A DNA stretch of 64,000 nt. It comes from Hydractinia symbiolongicarpus (Eukaryota; Cnidaria; Hydrozoa; Anthoathecata; Hydractiniidae). Shown one piece after another: positions 35,915 through 48,393 of the stretch (the first letter of the stretch is position 1; each line of letters begins with the position of its first letter). The notes under the pieces are model-generated. The model was given only the letters and a program-made list of their open reading frames with translations. It had not been told where the DNA came from and ran no database searches. The stretch is from positions 29,477,501-29,541,500 of the forward strand of contig NC_079878.1 in NCBI RefSeq assembly GCF_029227915.1, written 5' to 3'. Made by a program: the position numbers and the translations under genes.

Positions 35915-36522
35915 AATCGTTCGGAAAATGTGTTTACTCCCTGGGTACTTTCTTTGTATACTTTTGACTATACGGGCCGAGTCCGGGATTTACGGGAAAT
36001 CGCGGGTTTTCGTTTCCCGGCGATTAAACATCTTTTATTCAGCGTCTCATCAAAAATGAAAACATTTTTGAAAACTACAAGTCTCATGCGTTTTAGTGGT
36101 GAAAAAATAATTTAAAAAATCGTTCGGGAAATGAGTTTACTCCCTGGGTACTTTCTTTGTATACTTTTGACTATACGGGCCGAGTCCGGTATTTACGGGA
36201 AATCGCGGGTTTAGGTTTGCCGGCGATTAAACATCTTTTATTCAGCGTCTTATCAAAAATGAAAACATTTTTGAAAACTACAAGTCTCATGCCTTTTAGT
36301 GGTGAGAAGATAATTTAAAAAATCGTTCGAGAAATGAGTTTACTCACAGGGTACTTTCTTTTATACATTCGACTATACGGGCCAACCTCGGGATTTACGG
36401 GAAATCGCGGGTTTTCGTTTGCCGGCGATTAAGCTTCTTTCATTAAGCGTCTAATCAAAAATGAAAACATTCCTGAAAACTACAAGTCTTATGCGTTTTT
36501 GTGGTGAAAAAATAATTTAAAA

Positions 36523-36698
36523 AATCGTTCTGTAAATGTGTTTACTCCCTGGGTATTTTCTTTGTATACTATTGACTATTCGGTCCGAGTCTAGGATTTA
36601 CGGGAATTCGCGGGTTTTCGATTGCCGGCGATTAAACTTCTTTTATTTTTGAAAACTACAAGTCTCATGCGTTTTAGTGGTGAAAAGATAATTTAAAA
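36523..36698 (+). repeat. Truncated monomer (176 bp), TCTAGG sub-lineage
   Basis: Has TCTGTAAATG, ATACTATTGAC, TTCGGTCCGAG, TCTAGGATT and CGATTGCC. Here the join is preceded by CGATTAAAC, not CGAATAAAC, which marks the sub-lineage later amplified at 59147-62895. Confidence 0.93.
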
Positions 36699-37511
36699 AA
36701 TCGTTCTTGAGATGAGTTTACTCACAGGGTACTTTCTTTGTATGTACGCGACTATACGGGCCAAGCACGGGATTTACGGGAAATCGCGGGTTTTTGTTTG
36801 CCGGCGATTAAACTTCTTATATTCAGCGTCTCATCAAAAATGAAAACATTTTTGCAAACTACAAGTCTCATGCGTTTTAGTGGTGAAAAAATAATTTAAA
36901 AAATCGTTCGGGAAATGAGTTTACTCACAGAGTACTTTCCTTGTATACATTCGACTATACAGGCCAAGCCCGGGATTTACGGGAAATCGCGGGTTTTCGT
37001 TTGCCGGCGATTAAACTTCTTTCATTAAGCGTCTCATCAAAAATTAAAACATTCCTGAAAACTACAAGTCTCATGCGTTTTTTAGTGGTGAAAAAATAAT
37101 TTAAAAAATCGTTCGGGAAATGAGTTTACTCCCTGGGTACTTTCTTTGTATACTTTTGACTATACGGGCCGAGTCCGGTATTTACGGGAAATCGCGGGTT
37201 TTGGTTTGCCGGCGATTAAACATCTTTTATTCAGCGTCTTATCAAAAATAAAAACATTTTTGAAAACTACAAGTCTCATGCCTTTTAGTGGTGAGAAGAT
37301 AATTTAAAAAATCGTTCGAGAAATGAGTTTACTCACAGTGTACTTTCTTTTATACATTCGACTATACGGGCCAACCTCGGGATTTACGGGAAATCGCGGG
37401 TTTTCGTTTGCCGGCGATTAAACTTCTTTCATTAAGCGTCTAATCAAAAATGAAAACATTCCTGAAAACTACAAGTCTTATGCGTTTTTGTGGTGAAAAA
37501 ATAATTTAAAA

Positions 37512-37687
37512 AATCGTTCGGTAAATGTGTTTACTCCCTGGGTATTTTCTTTGTATACTATTGACTATTCGGGCCGAGTCTAGGATTTACGGGAATTCGC
37601 GGGTTTTCGTTTGCCGGCGATTAAACTTCTTTTATTTTTGAAAACTACAAGTCTCATGCGTTTTAGTGGTGAAAAAATAGATTAAAA
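37512..37687 (+). repeat. Truncated monomer (176 bp), second in the mosaic block
   Basis: Shares ATACTATTGAC and TCTAGGATT with 36523 but has TTCGGGCCGAG and normal TTTGCC. It is followed by a class C monomer and not by the TGTACGCG type. Confidence 0.93.
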
Positions 37688-39108
37688 AATCGTTCTGGAA
37701 ATGAGTTTACTCACAGGGTACTTTCTTTGTATGTACTCGACTATACGGGCCAAGCACAGGATTTACGGGAAATCGCGGGTTTTTGTTTGCCGGCGATTAA
37801 ACTTTTTATATTCAGCGTCTCATCAAAAATGAAAACATTTTTGAAAACTACAAGTCTCATGCGTTTTAGTGGTGAAAAAATAATTTAAAAAATCGTTCGG
37901 GAAATGAGTTTACTCACAGGGTACTTTCTTTGTATACATTCGACTATACAGGCCAAGCCCGGGATTTACGGGAAATCGCGGGTTTTCGTTTGCCGGCGAT
38001 TAAACTTCTTTCATTAAGCGTCTCATCAAAAATGAAAACATTCCTGAAAACTACAAGTCTCATGCGTTTTAGTGGTGAAAAGATAATTTAAAAAATCGTT
38101 CGGGAAATGAGTTTACTCCCTGGGTACTTTCTTTGTATACTTTTGACTATACGGGCCAAGTCCGGGATTTACGGAAAATCGCGGGTTTTCGTTTGCCGGA
38201 GATTAAACATCTTTTATTCAGCGTCTCATCAAAAATGAAAACATTTTTGAAAACTACAAGTCTCATGCGTTTTAGTGGTGAAAAAATAGATTAAAAAATC
38301 GTTCTGGAAATGAGTTTACTCACAGGGTACTTTCTTTGTATGTACTCGACTATACGGGCCAAGCACAGGATTTACGGGAAATCGCGGGTTTTTGTTTGCC
38401 GGCGATTAAACTTCTTATATTCAGCGTCTCATCAAAAATGAAAACATTTTTAAAAACTACAAGTCTCATGCGTTTTAGTGGTGAAAAAATAATTTTAAAA
38501 ATCGTTCGGGAAATGTGTTTACTCCCTGGGTACTTTCTTTGTATACTTTTGACTATACGGGCCGAGTCCGGGATTTACGGGAAATCGCGGGTTTTTGTTT
38601 GCCGGCGATTAAACTTCTTATATTCAGCGTCTCATCAAAAATGAAAACATTTTTGAAAACTACAAGTCTCATGCGTTTTAGTGGTGAAAAAATAATTTAA
38701 AAAATCGTTCGGGAAATGAGTTTACTCACAGGGTACTTTCTTTGTATACATTCGACTATACGGGCCAAGCCTGGGATTTACGGGAAATCGCGGGTTTTCG
38801 TTTGCCGGCGATTAAACTTCTTTCATTAAGCGTCTCATCAAAAATGAAAACATTCCTGAAAACTACAAGTCTCATGCGTTTTAGTGGTGAAAAGATAATT
38901 TAAAAAATCGTTCGGGAAATGAGTTTACTCCCTGGGTACTTTCTTTGTATACTTTTGACTATACGGGCCAAGTCCGGGATTTACGGGAAATCGCGGGTTT
39001 TCGTTTGCCGGAGATTAAACATCTTTTATTAAGCGTCTCATCAAAAATGAAAACATTCCTGAAAACTACAAGTCTAATGCGTTTTAGTGGTGAAAAAATA
39101 ATTTAAAA

Positions 39109-39284
39109 AATCGTTCGGTAAATGTGTTTACTCCCTGGGTATTTTCTTTGTATACTTTCGACTATACGGGCCGAGTCCAGGATTTACGGGAATTCGCGGG
39201 TTTTCGTTTGCCGGCGAATAAACTTCTTTTATTTTTGAAAACTACAAGTCTCATGCGTTTTAGTGGTGAAAAGATAATTTAAGA
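39109..39284 (+). repeat. Truncated monomer (176 bp), CCAGG/CGAATAAAC sub-lineage
   Basis: Carries TATACTTTCGAC, GAGTCCAGG and CGAATAAAC, so it belongs with the 19-28 kb copies although it lies among TCTAGG copies. Confidence 0.93.
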
Positions 39285-39690
39285 AATCGTTCTGGAAATG
39301 AGTTTACTCACAGGGTACTTTCTTTGTATGTACTCGACTATACGGGCCAAGCACGGGATTTACGGGAAATCGCGGGTTTTTGTTTGCCGGCGATTAAACT
39401 TCTTATATTCAGCGTCTCATCAAAAATGAAACCATTTTTGAAAACTACAAGTCTCATGCGTTTTAGTGGTGAAAAAATAATTTAAAAAATCGTTCGGGAA
39501 ATGAGTTTACTCACAGGGTACTTTCTTTGTATACATTCGACTATACGGGCCAAGCCCGGGATTTACGGGAAATCGCAGGTTTTCGTTTGCCAGCGATTAA
39601 ACTTCTTTCATTAAGCGTCTCATCAAAAATGAAAACATTCCTGAAAACTACAAGTCTCATGCGTTTTAGTGGTGAAAAAATAGATTAAAA

Positions 39691-41720
39691 AATCGTTCCC
39701 GAAATGAGTTTACTCACAGGGTACTTTCTTTGTATGTACTCGACTATACGGGCCAAGCACGGGATTTACGGGAAATCGCGGGTTTTTGTTTGCCGGCGAT
39801 TAAACTTCTTATATTCAGCGTCTCATCAAAAATGAAACCATTTTTGAAAACTACAAGTCTCATGCGTTTTAGTGGTGAAAAAATAATTTAAAAAATCGTT
39901 CGGGAAATGAGTTTACTCACAGGGTACTTTCTTTGTATACATTCGACTATACGGGCCAAGCCCGGGATTTACGGGAAATCGCGGGTTTTCGTTTGCCGGC
40001 GATTAAACTTCTTTCATTAAGCGTCTCATCAAAAATGAAAACATTCCTGAAAACTACAAGTCTCTTGCGTTTTAGTGGTGAAAAGATAATTTAAAAAATC
40101 GTTCGGGAAATGAGTTTACTCCCTGGGTACTTTCTTTGTATACTTTGGACTATACGGGCCAAGTCCGGGATTTACGGGAAATCGCGGGTTTTCGTTTGCC
40201 GGCGATTAAACATCTTTTATTCAGCGTCTCATCAAAAATGAAAACATTTTTGAAAACTACAAGTCTCATGCGTTTTAGTGGTGAAAAAATAGATTAAAAA
40301 ATCGTTCTGGAAATGAGTTTACTCACAGGGTACTTTCTTTGTATGTACTCGACTATACGGGCCAAGCACAGGATTTACGGGAAATCGCGGGTTTTTGTTT
40401 GCCGGCGATTAAACTTCTTATATTCAGCGTCTCATCAAAAATGAAAACATTTTTGAAAACTACAAGTCTCATGCGTTTTAGTGGTGAAAAAATAATTTAA
40501 AAAATCGTTCGGGAAATGAGTTTACTCACAGGGTACTTTCTTTGTATACATTCGACTATACGGGCCAAGCCCGGGATTTACGGGAAATCGCGGGTTTTCG
40601 TTTGCCAGCGATTAAACTTCTTTCATTAAGCGTCTCATCAAAAATGAAAACATTCCTGAAAACTACAAGTCTCATGCGTTTTAGTGGTGAAAAAATAGAT
40701 TAAAAAATCGTTCCCGAAATGAGTTTACTCACAGGGTACTTTCTTTGTATGTACTCGACTATACGGGCCAAGCACGGGATTTACGGGAAATCGCGGGTTT
40801 TTGTTTGCCGGCGATTAAACTTCTTATATTCAGCGTCTCATCAAAAATGAAACCATTTTTGAAAACTACAAGTCTCATGCGTTTTAGTGGTGAAAAAATA
40901 ATTTAAAAAATCGTTCGGGAAATGAGTTTACTCACAGGGTACTTTCTTTGTATACATTCGACTATACGGGCCAAGCCCGGGATTTACGGGAAATGGCGGG
41001 TTTTCGTTTGCCGGCGATTAAACTTCTTTCATTAGGCGTCTCATCAAAAATGAAAACATTCCTGAAAACTACAAGTCTCTTGCGTTTTAGTGGTGAAAAG
41101 ATAATTTAAAAAATCGTTCGGGAAATGAGTTTACTCCCTGGGTACTTTCTTTGTATACTTTGGACTATACGGGCCAAGTCCGGGATTTACGGGAAATCGC
41201 GGGTTTTCGTTTGCCGGCGATTAAACATCTTTTATTCAGCGTCTCATCAAAAATGAAAACATTTTTGAAAACTACAAGTCTCATGCGTTTTAGTGGTGAA
41301 AAAATAGATTAAAAAATCGTTCTGGAAATGAGTTTACTCACAGGGTACTTTCTTTGTAAGTACTCGACTATACGGGCCAAGCACAGGATTTACGGGAAAT
41401 CGCGGGTTTTTGTTTGCCGGCGATTAAACTTCTTATATTCAGCGTCTCATCAAAAATGAAAACATTTTTGAAAACTACAAGTCTCATGCGTTTTAGTGGT
41501 GAAAAAATAATTTAAAAAAGCGTTCGGGAAATGAGTTTACTCACAGGGTACTTTCTTTGTATACATTCGACTATACGGGCCAAGCCCGGGGATTACGGGA
41601 AATCGCGGGTTTTCGTTTGCCGGCGATTAAACTTCTTTCATTAAGCGTCTCATCAAAAATGAAAACATTCCTGAAAACTACAAGTCTCATGCGTTTTAGT
41701 GGTGAAAAGATAATTTAAAA
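39691..41720 (+). repeat. HOR block 7: 5-mer, 1015-bp unit, two copies
   Basis: The copies are 39691-40705 and 40706-41720, in class order C, A, B, C, A. Shared marks 1015 bp apart are TCGTTCCCGAAATGAG, AGTCTCTTGCG (40061/41076) and TATACTTTGGAC. A related order starts at 34290, where TCTCTTGCG follows the TCCCG start by the same 365 bases, so the unit probably grew from that older arrangement. Confidence 0.9.
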
Positions 41721-43931
41721 AATCGTTCGGGAAATGAGTTTACTCCCTGGGTACTTTCTTTGTATACTTTTGACTATACGGGCCAAGTCCGGGATTTACT
41801 GGAAATCGCGGGTTTTCGTTCGCCGGCGATTAAACATCTTTTATTCAGCGTCTCATCAAAAATGAAAACATTTTTGAAAACTACAAGTCTCATGCGTTTT
41901 AGTGATGAAAAAATAGATTAAAAAATCGTTCTGGAAATGAGTTTACTCACAGGATACTTTCTTTGTATGTACTCGACTATACGGGCCAAGCACAGGATTT
42001 ACGGGAAATCGCGGGTTTTTGTTTGCCGGCGATTAAACTTCTTATATTCAGCGTCTCATCAAAAATGAAAACATTTTTGAAAACTACAAGTCTCATGCGT
42101 TTTAGTGGTGAAAAAATAATTTAAAAAATCGTTCGGGTAATGAGTTTACTCACAGGGTACTTTCTTTGTATACATTCGACTATACGGGCCAAGCCCGGGA
42201 TTCACGGGAAATTGCGGGTTTTCGTTTGCCGGCGATTAAACTTCTTTCATTAAGCGTCTCATCAAAAATGAAAACATTCCTGAAAACTACAAGTCTCATG
42301 CGTTTTAGTGGTGAAAAAATAATTTTAAAAATCGTTCGGAAAATGTGTTTACTCCCTGGGTACTTTCTTTGTATACTTTTGACTATACGGGCCGAGTCCG
42401 GGATTTACGGGAAATCGCGGGTTTTCGTTTCCCGGCGATTAAACATCTTTTATTCAGCGTCTCATCAAAAATGAAAACATTTTTGAAAACTACAAGTCTC
42501 ATGCGTTTTAGTGGTGAAAAAATAATATAAAAAATCGTTCGGGAAATGAGTTTACTCCCTGGGTACTTTCTTTGTATACTTTTGACTATACGGGCCGAGT
42601 CCGGTATTTACGGGAAATCCCGGGTTTTGGTTTGCCGGCGATTAAACATCTTTTATTCAGCGTCTTATCAAAAATGAAAACATTTTTAAAAACTACAAGT
42701 CTCATGCCTTTTAGTGGTGAGAAGATAATTTAAAAAATCGTTCGAGAAATGAGTTTACTCACAGGGTACTTTCTTTTTATACATTCGACTATACGAGCCA
42801 ACCTCGGGATTTACGGGAAATCGCGGGTTTTCGTTTGCCGGCGATTAAACTTCTTTCATTAAGCGTCTAATCAAAAATGAAAACATTCCTGAAAACTACA
42901 AGTCTTATGCGTTTTTGTGGTGAAAAAATAATTTAAAAAATCGTTCGGTAAATGTGTTTACTCCCGGGGTATTTTCTTTGTATACTTTTGACTATACGGG
43001 CCGAGTCTAGGATTTACGGGAATTCGCGGGTTTTCGTTTGCCGGCGATTAAACTTCTTTTATTTTTGAAAACTACAAGTCTCATGCGTTTTAGTGGTGAA
43101 AAGATAATTTAAAAAATCGTTCGGGAAATGAGTTTACTCACAGGGTACTTTCCTTGTATACATTCGACTATACAGGCCAAGCCCGGGATTTACGGGAAAT
43201 CGCGGGTTTTCGTATGCCGGCGATTAAACTTCTTTCATTAAGCGTCTCATCAAAAATGAAAACATTCCTGAAAACTACAAGTCTCATGCGTTTTTTAGTG
43301 GTGAAAAAATAATTAAAAAAAAAATCGTTCGGGAAATGAGTTTACTCCCTGGGTACTTTCTTTGCATACTTTTGACTATACGGGCCGAGTCCGTGATTTA
43401 CGGGAAAACGCGGGTTTTCGTTTGCCGGCGATTAAACATCTTTTATTCAGCGTCTCATCAAAAATGAAAACATTTTTGAAAACTACAAGTCTCATGCGTT
43501 TTAGTGGTGAAAAGATAATTTAAAAAATCGTTCTGGAAATGAGTTTACTCACAAGGTACTTTCTTTGTATGTACTCGACTATACGGGCCAAGCACGGGAT
43601 TTACGGGAAATCGCGGGTTTTTGTTTGCCGGCGATTAAACTTCTTATATTCAGCGTTTCATCAAAAATGAAACCATTTTTGAAAACTACAAGTCTCATGC
43701 GTTTTAGTGGTGAAAAAATAATTTAAAAAATCGTTCGGGAAATGAGTTTACTCACAGGGTACTTCCTTTGTATACATTCGACTATACGGGCCAAGCCCGG
43801 GATTTACGGGAAATCGTGGGTTTTCGTTTGCCGGCGATTAAACTTCTTTCATTAAGCGTCTCATCAAAAATGAAAACATTCCTGAAAACTACAAGTCTCA
43901 TGCGTTTTAGTGGTGAAAAAATAATTTAAAA
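41721..43931 (+). repeat. Mosaic block, partly a copy of 35507-37106
   Basis: From 42127 to about 43320 the monomers repeat those at 35710-36698 and 36902-37106: TCGGAAAATGTG, CGTTTCCCGGCG, CTAATC, GTTTTTGTGG, the truncated monomer, TTTCCTTGTATAC, ACTATACAGG and GCGTTTTTTAGTGG. The TGTACGCG monomer present at 36699 is absent. The copy at 43115-43322 is 208 bp: the two-base T insertion plus a longer A run (AATTAAAAAAAAAATCG). The rest is ordinary C, A, B. Confidence 0.83.
42939..43114 (+). repeat. Truncated monomer (176 bp), 6416 bp after 36523
   Basis: Has CTCCCGGGGTATTTTC, GAGTCTAGG and CGATTAAAC. Its position matches the duplicated block 35915-36698 (offset 6415, one base apart because of a 202-bp neighbour). 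Confidence 0.93.
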
Positions 43932-46770
43932 AATCGTTCGGGAAATGAGTTTACTCCCTGGGTACTTTCTTTGTATACTTTTGACTATACGGGCCAAGTC
44001 CGGGATATACGGGAAATCGCGGGTTTTCATTTGCCGGCGATTAAACATCTTTTATTCAGCATCTCATCAAAAATGAAAACATTTTTGAAAACTACAAGTC
44101 TCATGCGTTTTAGTGGTGAAAAAATAGATTAAAAAATCGTTCTGGAAATGAGTTTACTCACAGGGTACTTTTTTGTATACATTGGACTATACGGGCCAAG
44201 CCCGGGATTTACGGGAAATCGCGGGTTTTCGTTTGCCGGCGATTAAACATCTTTTATTCAGCGTCTCATCAAAAATAAAAACATTTTTGAAAACTACAAG
44301 TCTCATGCGTTTTAGTGGTGAAAAAATAATTTAAAAAATCGTTCGGGAAATGAGTTTACTCACAGGGTACTTTCTTTGTATACATTCGACTATACGGGCC
44401 AAGCCCGGGATTTACGGGAAATCGCGGGTTTTCGTTTGCCGGCGATTAAACTTCCTTCATTAAGCGTCTCATCAAAAATGAAAACATTCCTGAAAACTAC
44501 AAGTCTCATGCGTTTTAGTGGTGAAAAAATAATTTAAAAAATCGTTCGGCAAATGAGTTTACTCCCTGGGTACTTTCTTTGTATACTTCTGACTATACGG
44601 GCCGAGTCCGGGATTTACGGAAATCGCGGGTTTTCGTTTGCCGGCGATTAAACATCTTTTATTCAGCGTCTCATCAAAAATGAAAACATTTTTGAAAACT
44701 ACAAGTCTCATGCGTTTTAGTGGTGAAAAAATAATTTAAAAAATCGTTCGGGAAATGAGTTTACTCCCTGGGTACTTTCTTTGTATACTTTTGACTATAC
44801 GGGCCGAGTCCGGTATTTACGGGAAATCGCGGGTTTTGGTTTGCCGGCGATTAAACATCTTTTATTCAGCGTCTTGTCAAAAATGAAAACATTTTTGAAA
44901 ACTACAAGTCTCATGCGTTTTTAGTGGTGAAAAGATAATTTAAAAAATCGTTCGGGAAATGAGTTTACTCACAGGGTACTTTCTTTGTATGTACTCGACA
45001 ATACGGGCCAAGCACGGGATTTACGGGAAATCGCAGGTTTTTGTTTGCCGGCGATTAAACTTCTTATATTCAGCGTTTCATCAAAAATGAAACCATTTTT
45101 GAAAACTACAAGTCTCATGCGTTTTAGTGGTGAAAAAATAATTTAAAAAATCGTTCGGGAAATGAGTTTACTTACAGGGTACTTCCTTTGTATACATTCG
45201 ACTATACGGGCCAAGCACGGGATTTACGGGAAATCGTGGGTTTTCGTTTGCCGGCGATTAAACTTCTTTCATTAAGCGTCTCATCAAAAATGAAAACATT
45301 CCTGAAAACTACAAGTCTCATGCGTTTTAGTGGTGAAAAAATAATTTAAAAAATCGTTCGGGAAATGAGTTTACTCCCTGGGTACTTTCTTTGTATACTT
45401 TTGACTATACGGGCCAAGTCCAGGATTTACGGGAAATCGCGGGTTTTCGTTTGCCGGCGATTAAACATCTTTTATTCAGCGTCTCATCAAAAATGAAAAC
45501 ATTTTTGAAAACTACAAGTCTCATGCGTTTTAGTGGTGAAAAAATAATTTAAAAAATCGTTCGGGAAATAAGTTTACTCCCTGGGTACTTTCTTTGTATA
45601 CTTTTGACTATACGGGCCAAGTCCGGGATATACGGGAAATCGCGGGTTTTCATTTGCCGGCGATTAAACATCTTTTATTCAGCATCTCATCAAAAATGAA
45701 AACATTTTTGAAAACTACAAGTCTCATGCGTTTTAGTGGTGAAAAAATAGATTAAAAAATCGTTCTGGAAATGAGTTTACTCACAGGGTACTTTTTTGTA
45801 TACATTGGACTATACGGGCCAAGCCCGGGATTTACGGGAAATCGCGGGTTTTCGTTTGCCGGCGATTAAACATCTTTTATTCAGCGTCTCATCAAAAATA
45901 AAAACATTTTTGAAAACTACAAGTCTCATGCGTTTTAGTGGTGAAAAAATAATTTAAAAAATCGTTCGGGAAATGAGTTTACTCACAGGGTACTTTCTTT
46001 GTATACATTCGACTATACGGGCCAAGCCCGGGATTTACGGGAAATCGGGGGTTTTCGTTTGCCGGCGATTAAACTTCCTTCATTAAGCGTCTCATCAAAA
46101 ATGAAAACATTCCTGAAAACTACAAGTCTCATGCGTTTTAGTGGTGAAAAAATAATTTAAAAAATCGTTCGGCAAATGAGTTTACTCCCTGGGTACTTTC
46201 TTTGTATACTTCTGACTATACGGGCCGAGTCCGGGATTTACGGAAATCGCGGGTTTTCGTTTGCCGGCGATTAAACATCTTTTATTCAGCGTCTCATCAA
46301 AAATGAAAACATTTTTGAAAACTACAAGTCTCATGCGTTTTAGTGGTGAAAAAATAATTTAAAAAATCGTTCGGGAAATGAGTTTACTCCCTGGATACTT
46401 TCTTTGTATACTTTTGACTATACGGGCCGAGTCCGGTATTTACGGGAAATCGCGGGTTTTGGTTTGCCGGCGATTAAACATCTTTTATTCAGCGTCTTGT
46501 CAAAAATGAAAACATTTTTGAAAACTACAAGTCTCATGCGTTTTAGTGGTGAAAAAATAATTTAAAAAATCGTTCGGGAAATGAGTTTACTCCCTGGATA
46601 CTTTCTTTGTATACTTTTGACTATACGGGCCGAGTCCGGTATTTACGGGAAATCGCGGGTTTTGGTTTGCCGGCGATTAAACATCTTTTATTCAGCGTCT
46701 TGTCAAAAATGAAAACATTTTTGAAAACTACAAGTCTCATGCGTTTTAGTGGTGAAAAGATAATTTAAAA
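43932..46770 (+). repeat. HOR block 8: 8-mer, 1623-bp unit, about 1.7 copies, ending in a single-monomer duplication
   Basis: GGGATATACGGG (44002/45625) and the D monomer (44135/45758) recur 1623 bp apart. Copy 1 is 43932-45554; copy 2 starts at 45555 and follows it to about 46567. The monomer at 45352 (CCAAGTCCAGG) lies just before copy 2 and has no counterpart before copy 1. The monomers 46365-46567 and 46568-46770 share CTCCCTGGATAC, GAGTCCGGTATT and GTCTTGTC and are nearly identical, a fresh 203-bp duplication. Confidence 0.87.
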
Positions 46771-48191
46771 AATCGTTCGGGAAATGAGTTTACTCACAGG
46801 GTACTTTCTTTGTATGTACTCGACAATACGGGCCAAGCACGGGATTTACGGGAAATCGCAGGTTTTTGTTTGCCGGCGATTAAACTTCTTATATTCAGCG
46901 TTTCATCAAAAATGAAACCATTTTAGAAAACTACAAGTCTCATGCGTTTTAGTGGTGAAAAAATAATTTAAAAAATCGTTCGGGAAATGAGTTTACTCAC
47001 AGGGTACTTCCTTTGTATACATTCGACTATACGGGCCAAGCACGGGATTTACGGGAAATCGTGGGTTTTGGTTTGCCGGCGATTAAACATCTTTTATTCA
47101 GCGTCTTGTCAAAAATGAAAACATTTTTGAAAACTACAAGTCTCATGCGTTTTAGTGGTGAAAAGATAATTTAAAAAATCGTTCGGGAAATGAGTTTACT
47201 CACAGGGTACTTTCTTTGTATGTACTCGACAATACGGGCCAAGCACGGGATTTACGGGAAATCGCGGGTTTTTGTTTGCCGGCGATTAAACTTCCTATAT
47301 TCAGCGTTTCATCAAAAATGAAACCATTTTTGAAAACTACAAGTCTCATGCGTTTTAGTGGTGAAAAAATAATTTAAAAAATCGTTCGGGAAATGAGTTT
47401 ACTCACAGGGTACTTCCTTTGTATACATTCGACTATACGGGCCAAGCACGGGATTTACGGGAAATCGTGGGTTTTCGTTTGCCGGCGATTAAACTTCTTT
47501 CATTAAGCGTCTCATCAAAAATGAAAACATTCCTGAAAACTACAAGTCTCATGCGTTTTAGTGGTGAAAAAATAATTTAAAAAATCGTTCGAGAAATGAG
47601 TTTACTCCCTGGGTACTTTCTTTGTATACTTTTGACTATACGGGCCAAGTCCAGGATTTACGGGAAATCGCGGTTTTTCGTTTGCCGGCGATTAAACATC
47701 TTTTATTCAGCGTCTCATCAAAAATGAAAACATTTTTGAAAACTACAAGTCTCATGCGTTTTAGTGGTGAAAAGATAATTTAAAAAATCGTTCGGGAAAT
47801 GAGTTTACTCACAGGGTACTTCCTTTGTATACATTCGACTATACGGGCCAAGCACGGGATTTACGGGAAATCGTGGGTTTTCGTTTGCCGGCGATTAAAC
47901 TTCTTTCATTAAGCGTCTCATCAAAAATGAAAACATTCCTGAAAACTACAAGTCTCATGCGTTTTAGTGGTAAAAAAATAATTTAAAAAATCGTTCGGGA
48001 AATGAGTTTACTCCCTGGGTACTTTCTTTGTATACTTTTGACTATACGGGCCAAGTCCGGGATTTACGGGAAATCGCGGGTTTTCGTTTGCCGGCGATTA
48101 AACATCTTTTATTCAGCGTCTCATCAAAAATGAAAACATTTTTGAAAACTACAAGTCTCATGCGTTTTAGTGGTGAAAAGATAGATTAAAA
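46771..48191 (+). repeat. Seven monomers that recur inside the 25-mer unit
   Basis: Monomers alternate between the GACAATACGGG type (46771, 47177) and the TACTTCCTTTG type (46974, 47380, 47786), with B copies at 47583 and 47989. The same series reappears at 51643-53263. The marker CCATTTTAGAAAAC (46914) has a counterpart at 51783, offset 4869, and GTGGTAAAAAAATAA (47969) at 53041, offset 5072. The change in offset marks one extra monomer (52658) in the later copy. Confidence 0.85.
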
Positions 48192-48393
48192 AATCGTTCT
48201 GGAAATGAGTTTACTCACAGGGTACTTTTTTGTATACATTGGACTATACGGGCCAAGCCCGGGATTTACGGGAAATCGCGGGTTTTCGTTTGCCGGCGAT
48301 TAAACATCTTTTAATCAGCGTCTCATCAAAAATAAAAACATTTTTAAAAACTACAAGTCTCATGCGTTTTAGTGGTGAAAAAATAGATGAAAA
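48192..48393 (+). repeat. Class D monomer, exemplar (202 bp)
   Basis: A minor class in which ACTTTCTTTGTAT is shortened to ACTTTTTTGTAT, followed by ATTGGAC, so the copy is one base short. It also has AAAATAAAAACATT, which puts one mismatch into the inverted repeat. Copies start at 5276, 44135, 45758, 48192, 53264 and 56713. The first is the most divergent (TTAATTGGAATATACGG). From 48192 on, D copies mark the start of each long unit. Confidence 0.85.

Larger units (their letters stand above)
35915..39690 (+). repeat. Mosaic block with three 176-bp monomers and a ~989-bp sub-repeat
   Basis: The order at 36118-36901 (GAGTCCGGTATT with CATGCCTTTTAG; CAACCTCGGG with TCTAATC and GTTTTTGTGG; truncated monomer; TCTTGAGATG with TGTACGCG) is partly repeated at 37107-37687. 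The marker TTATACATTCGAC is 989 bp apart (36361/37350). The block 35915-36698 returns at 42330-43114, offset 6415. The end (37688-39690) goes back to C, A, B monomers with an extra C-B pair at 38297 and 38500. Confidence 0.82.
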
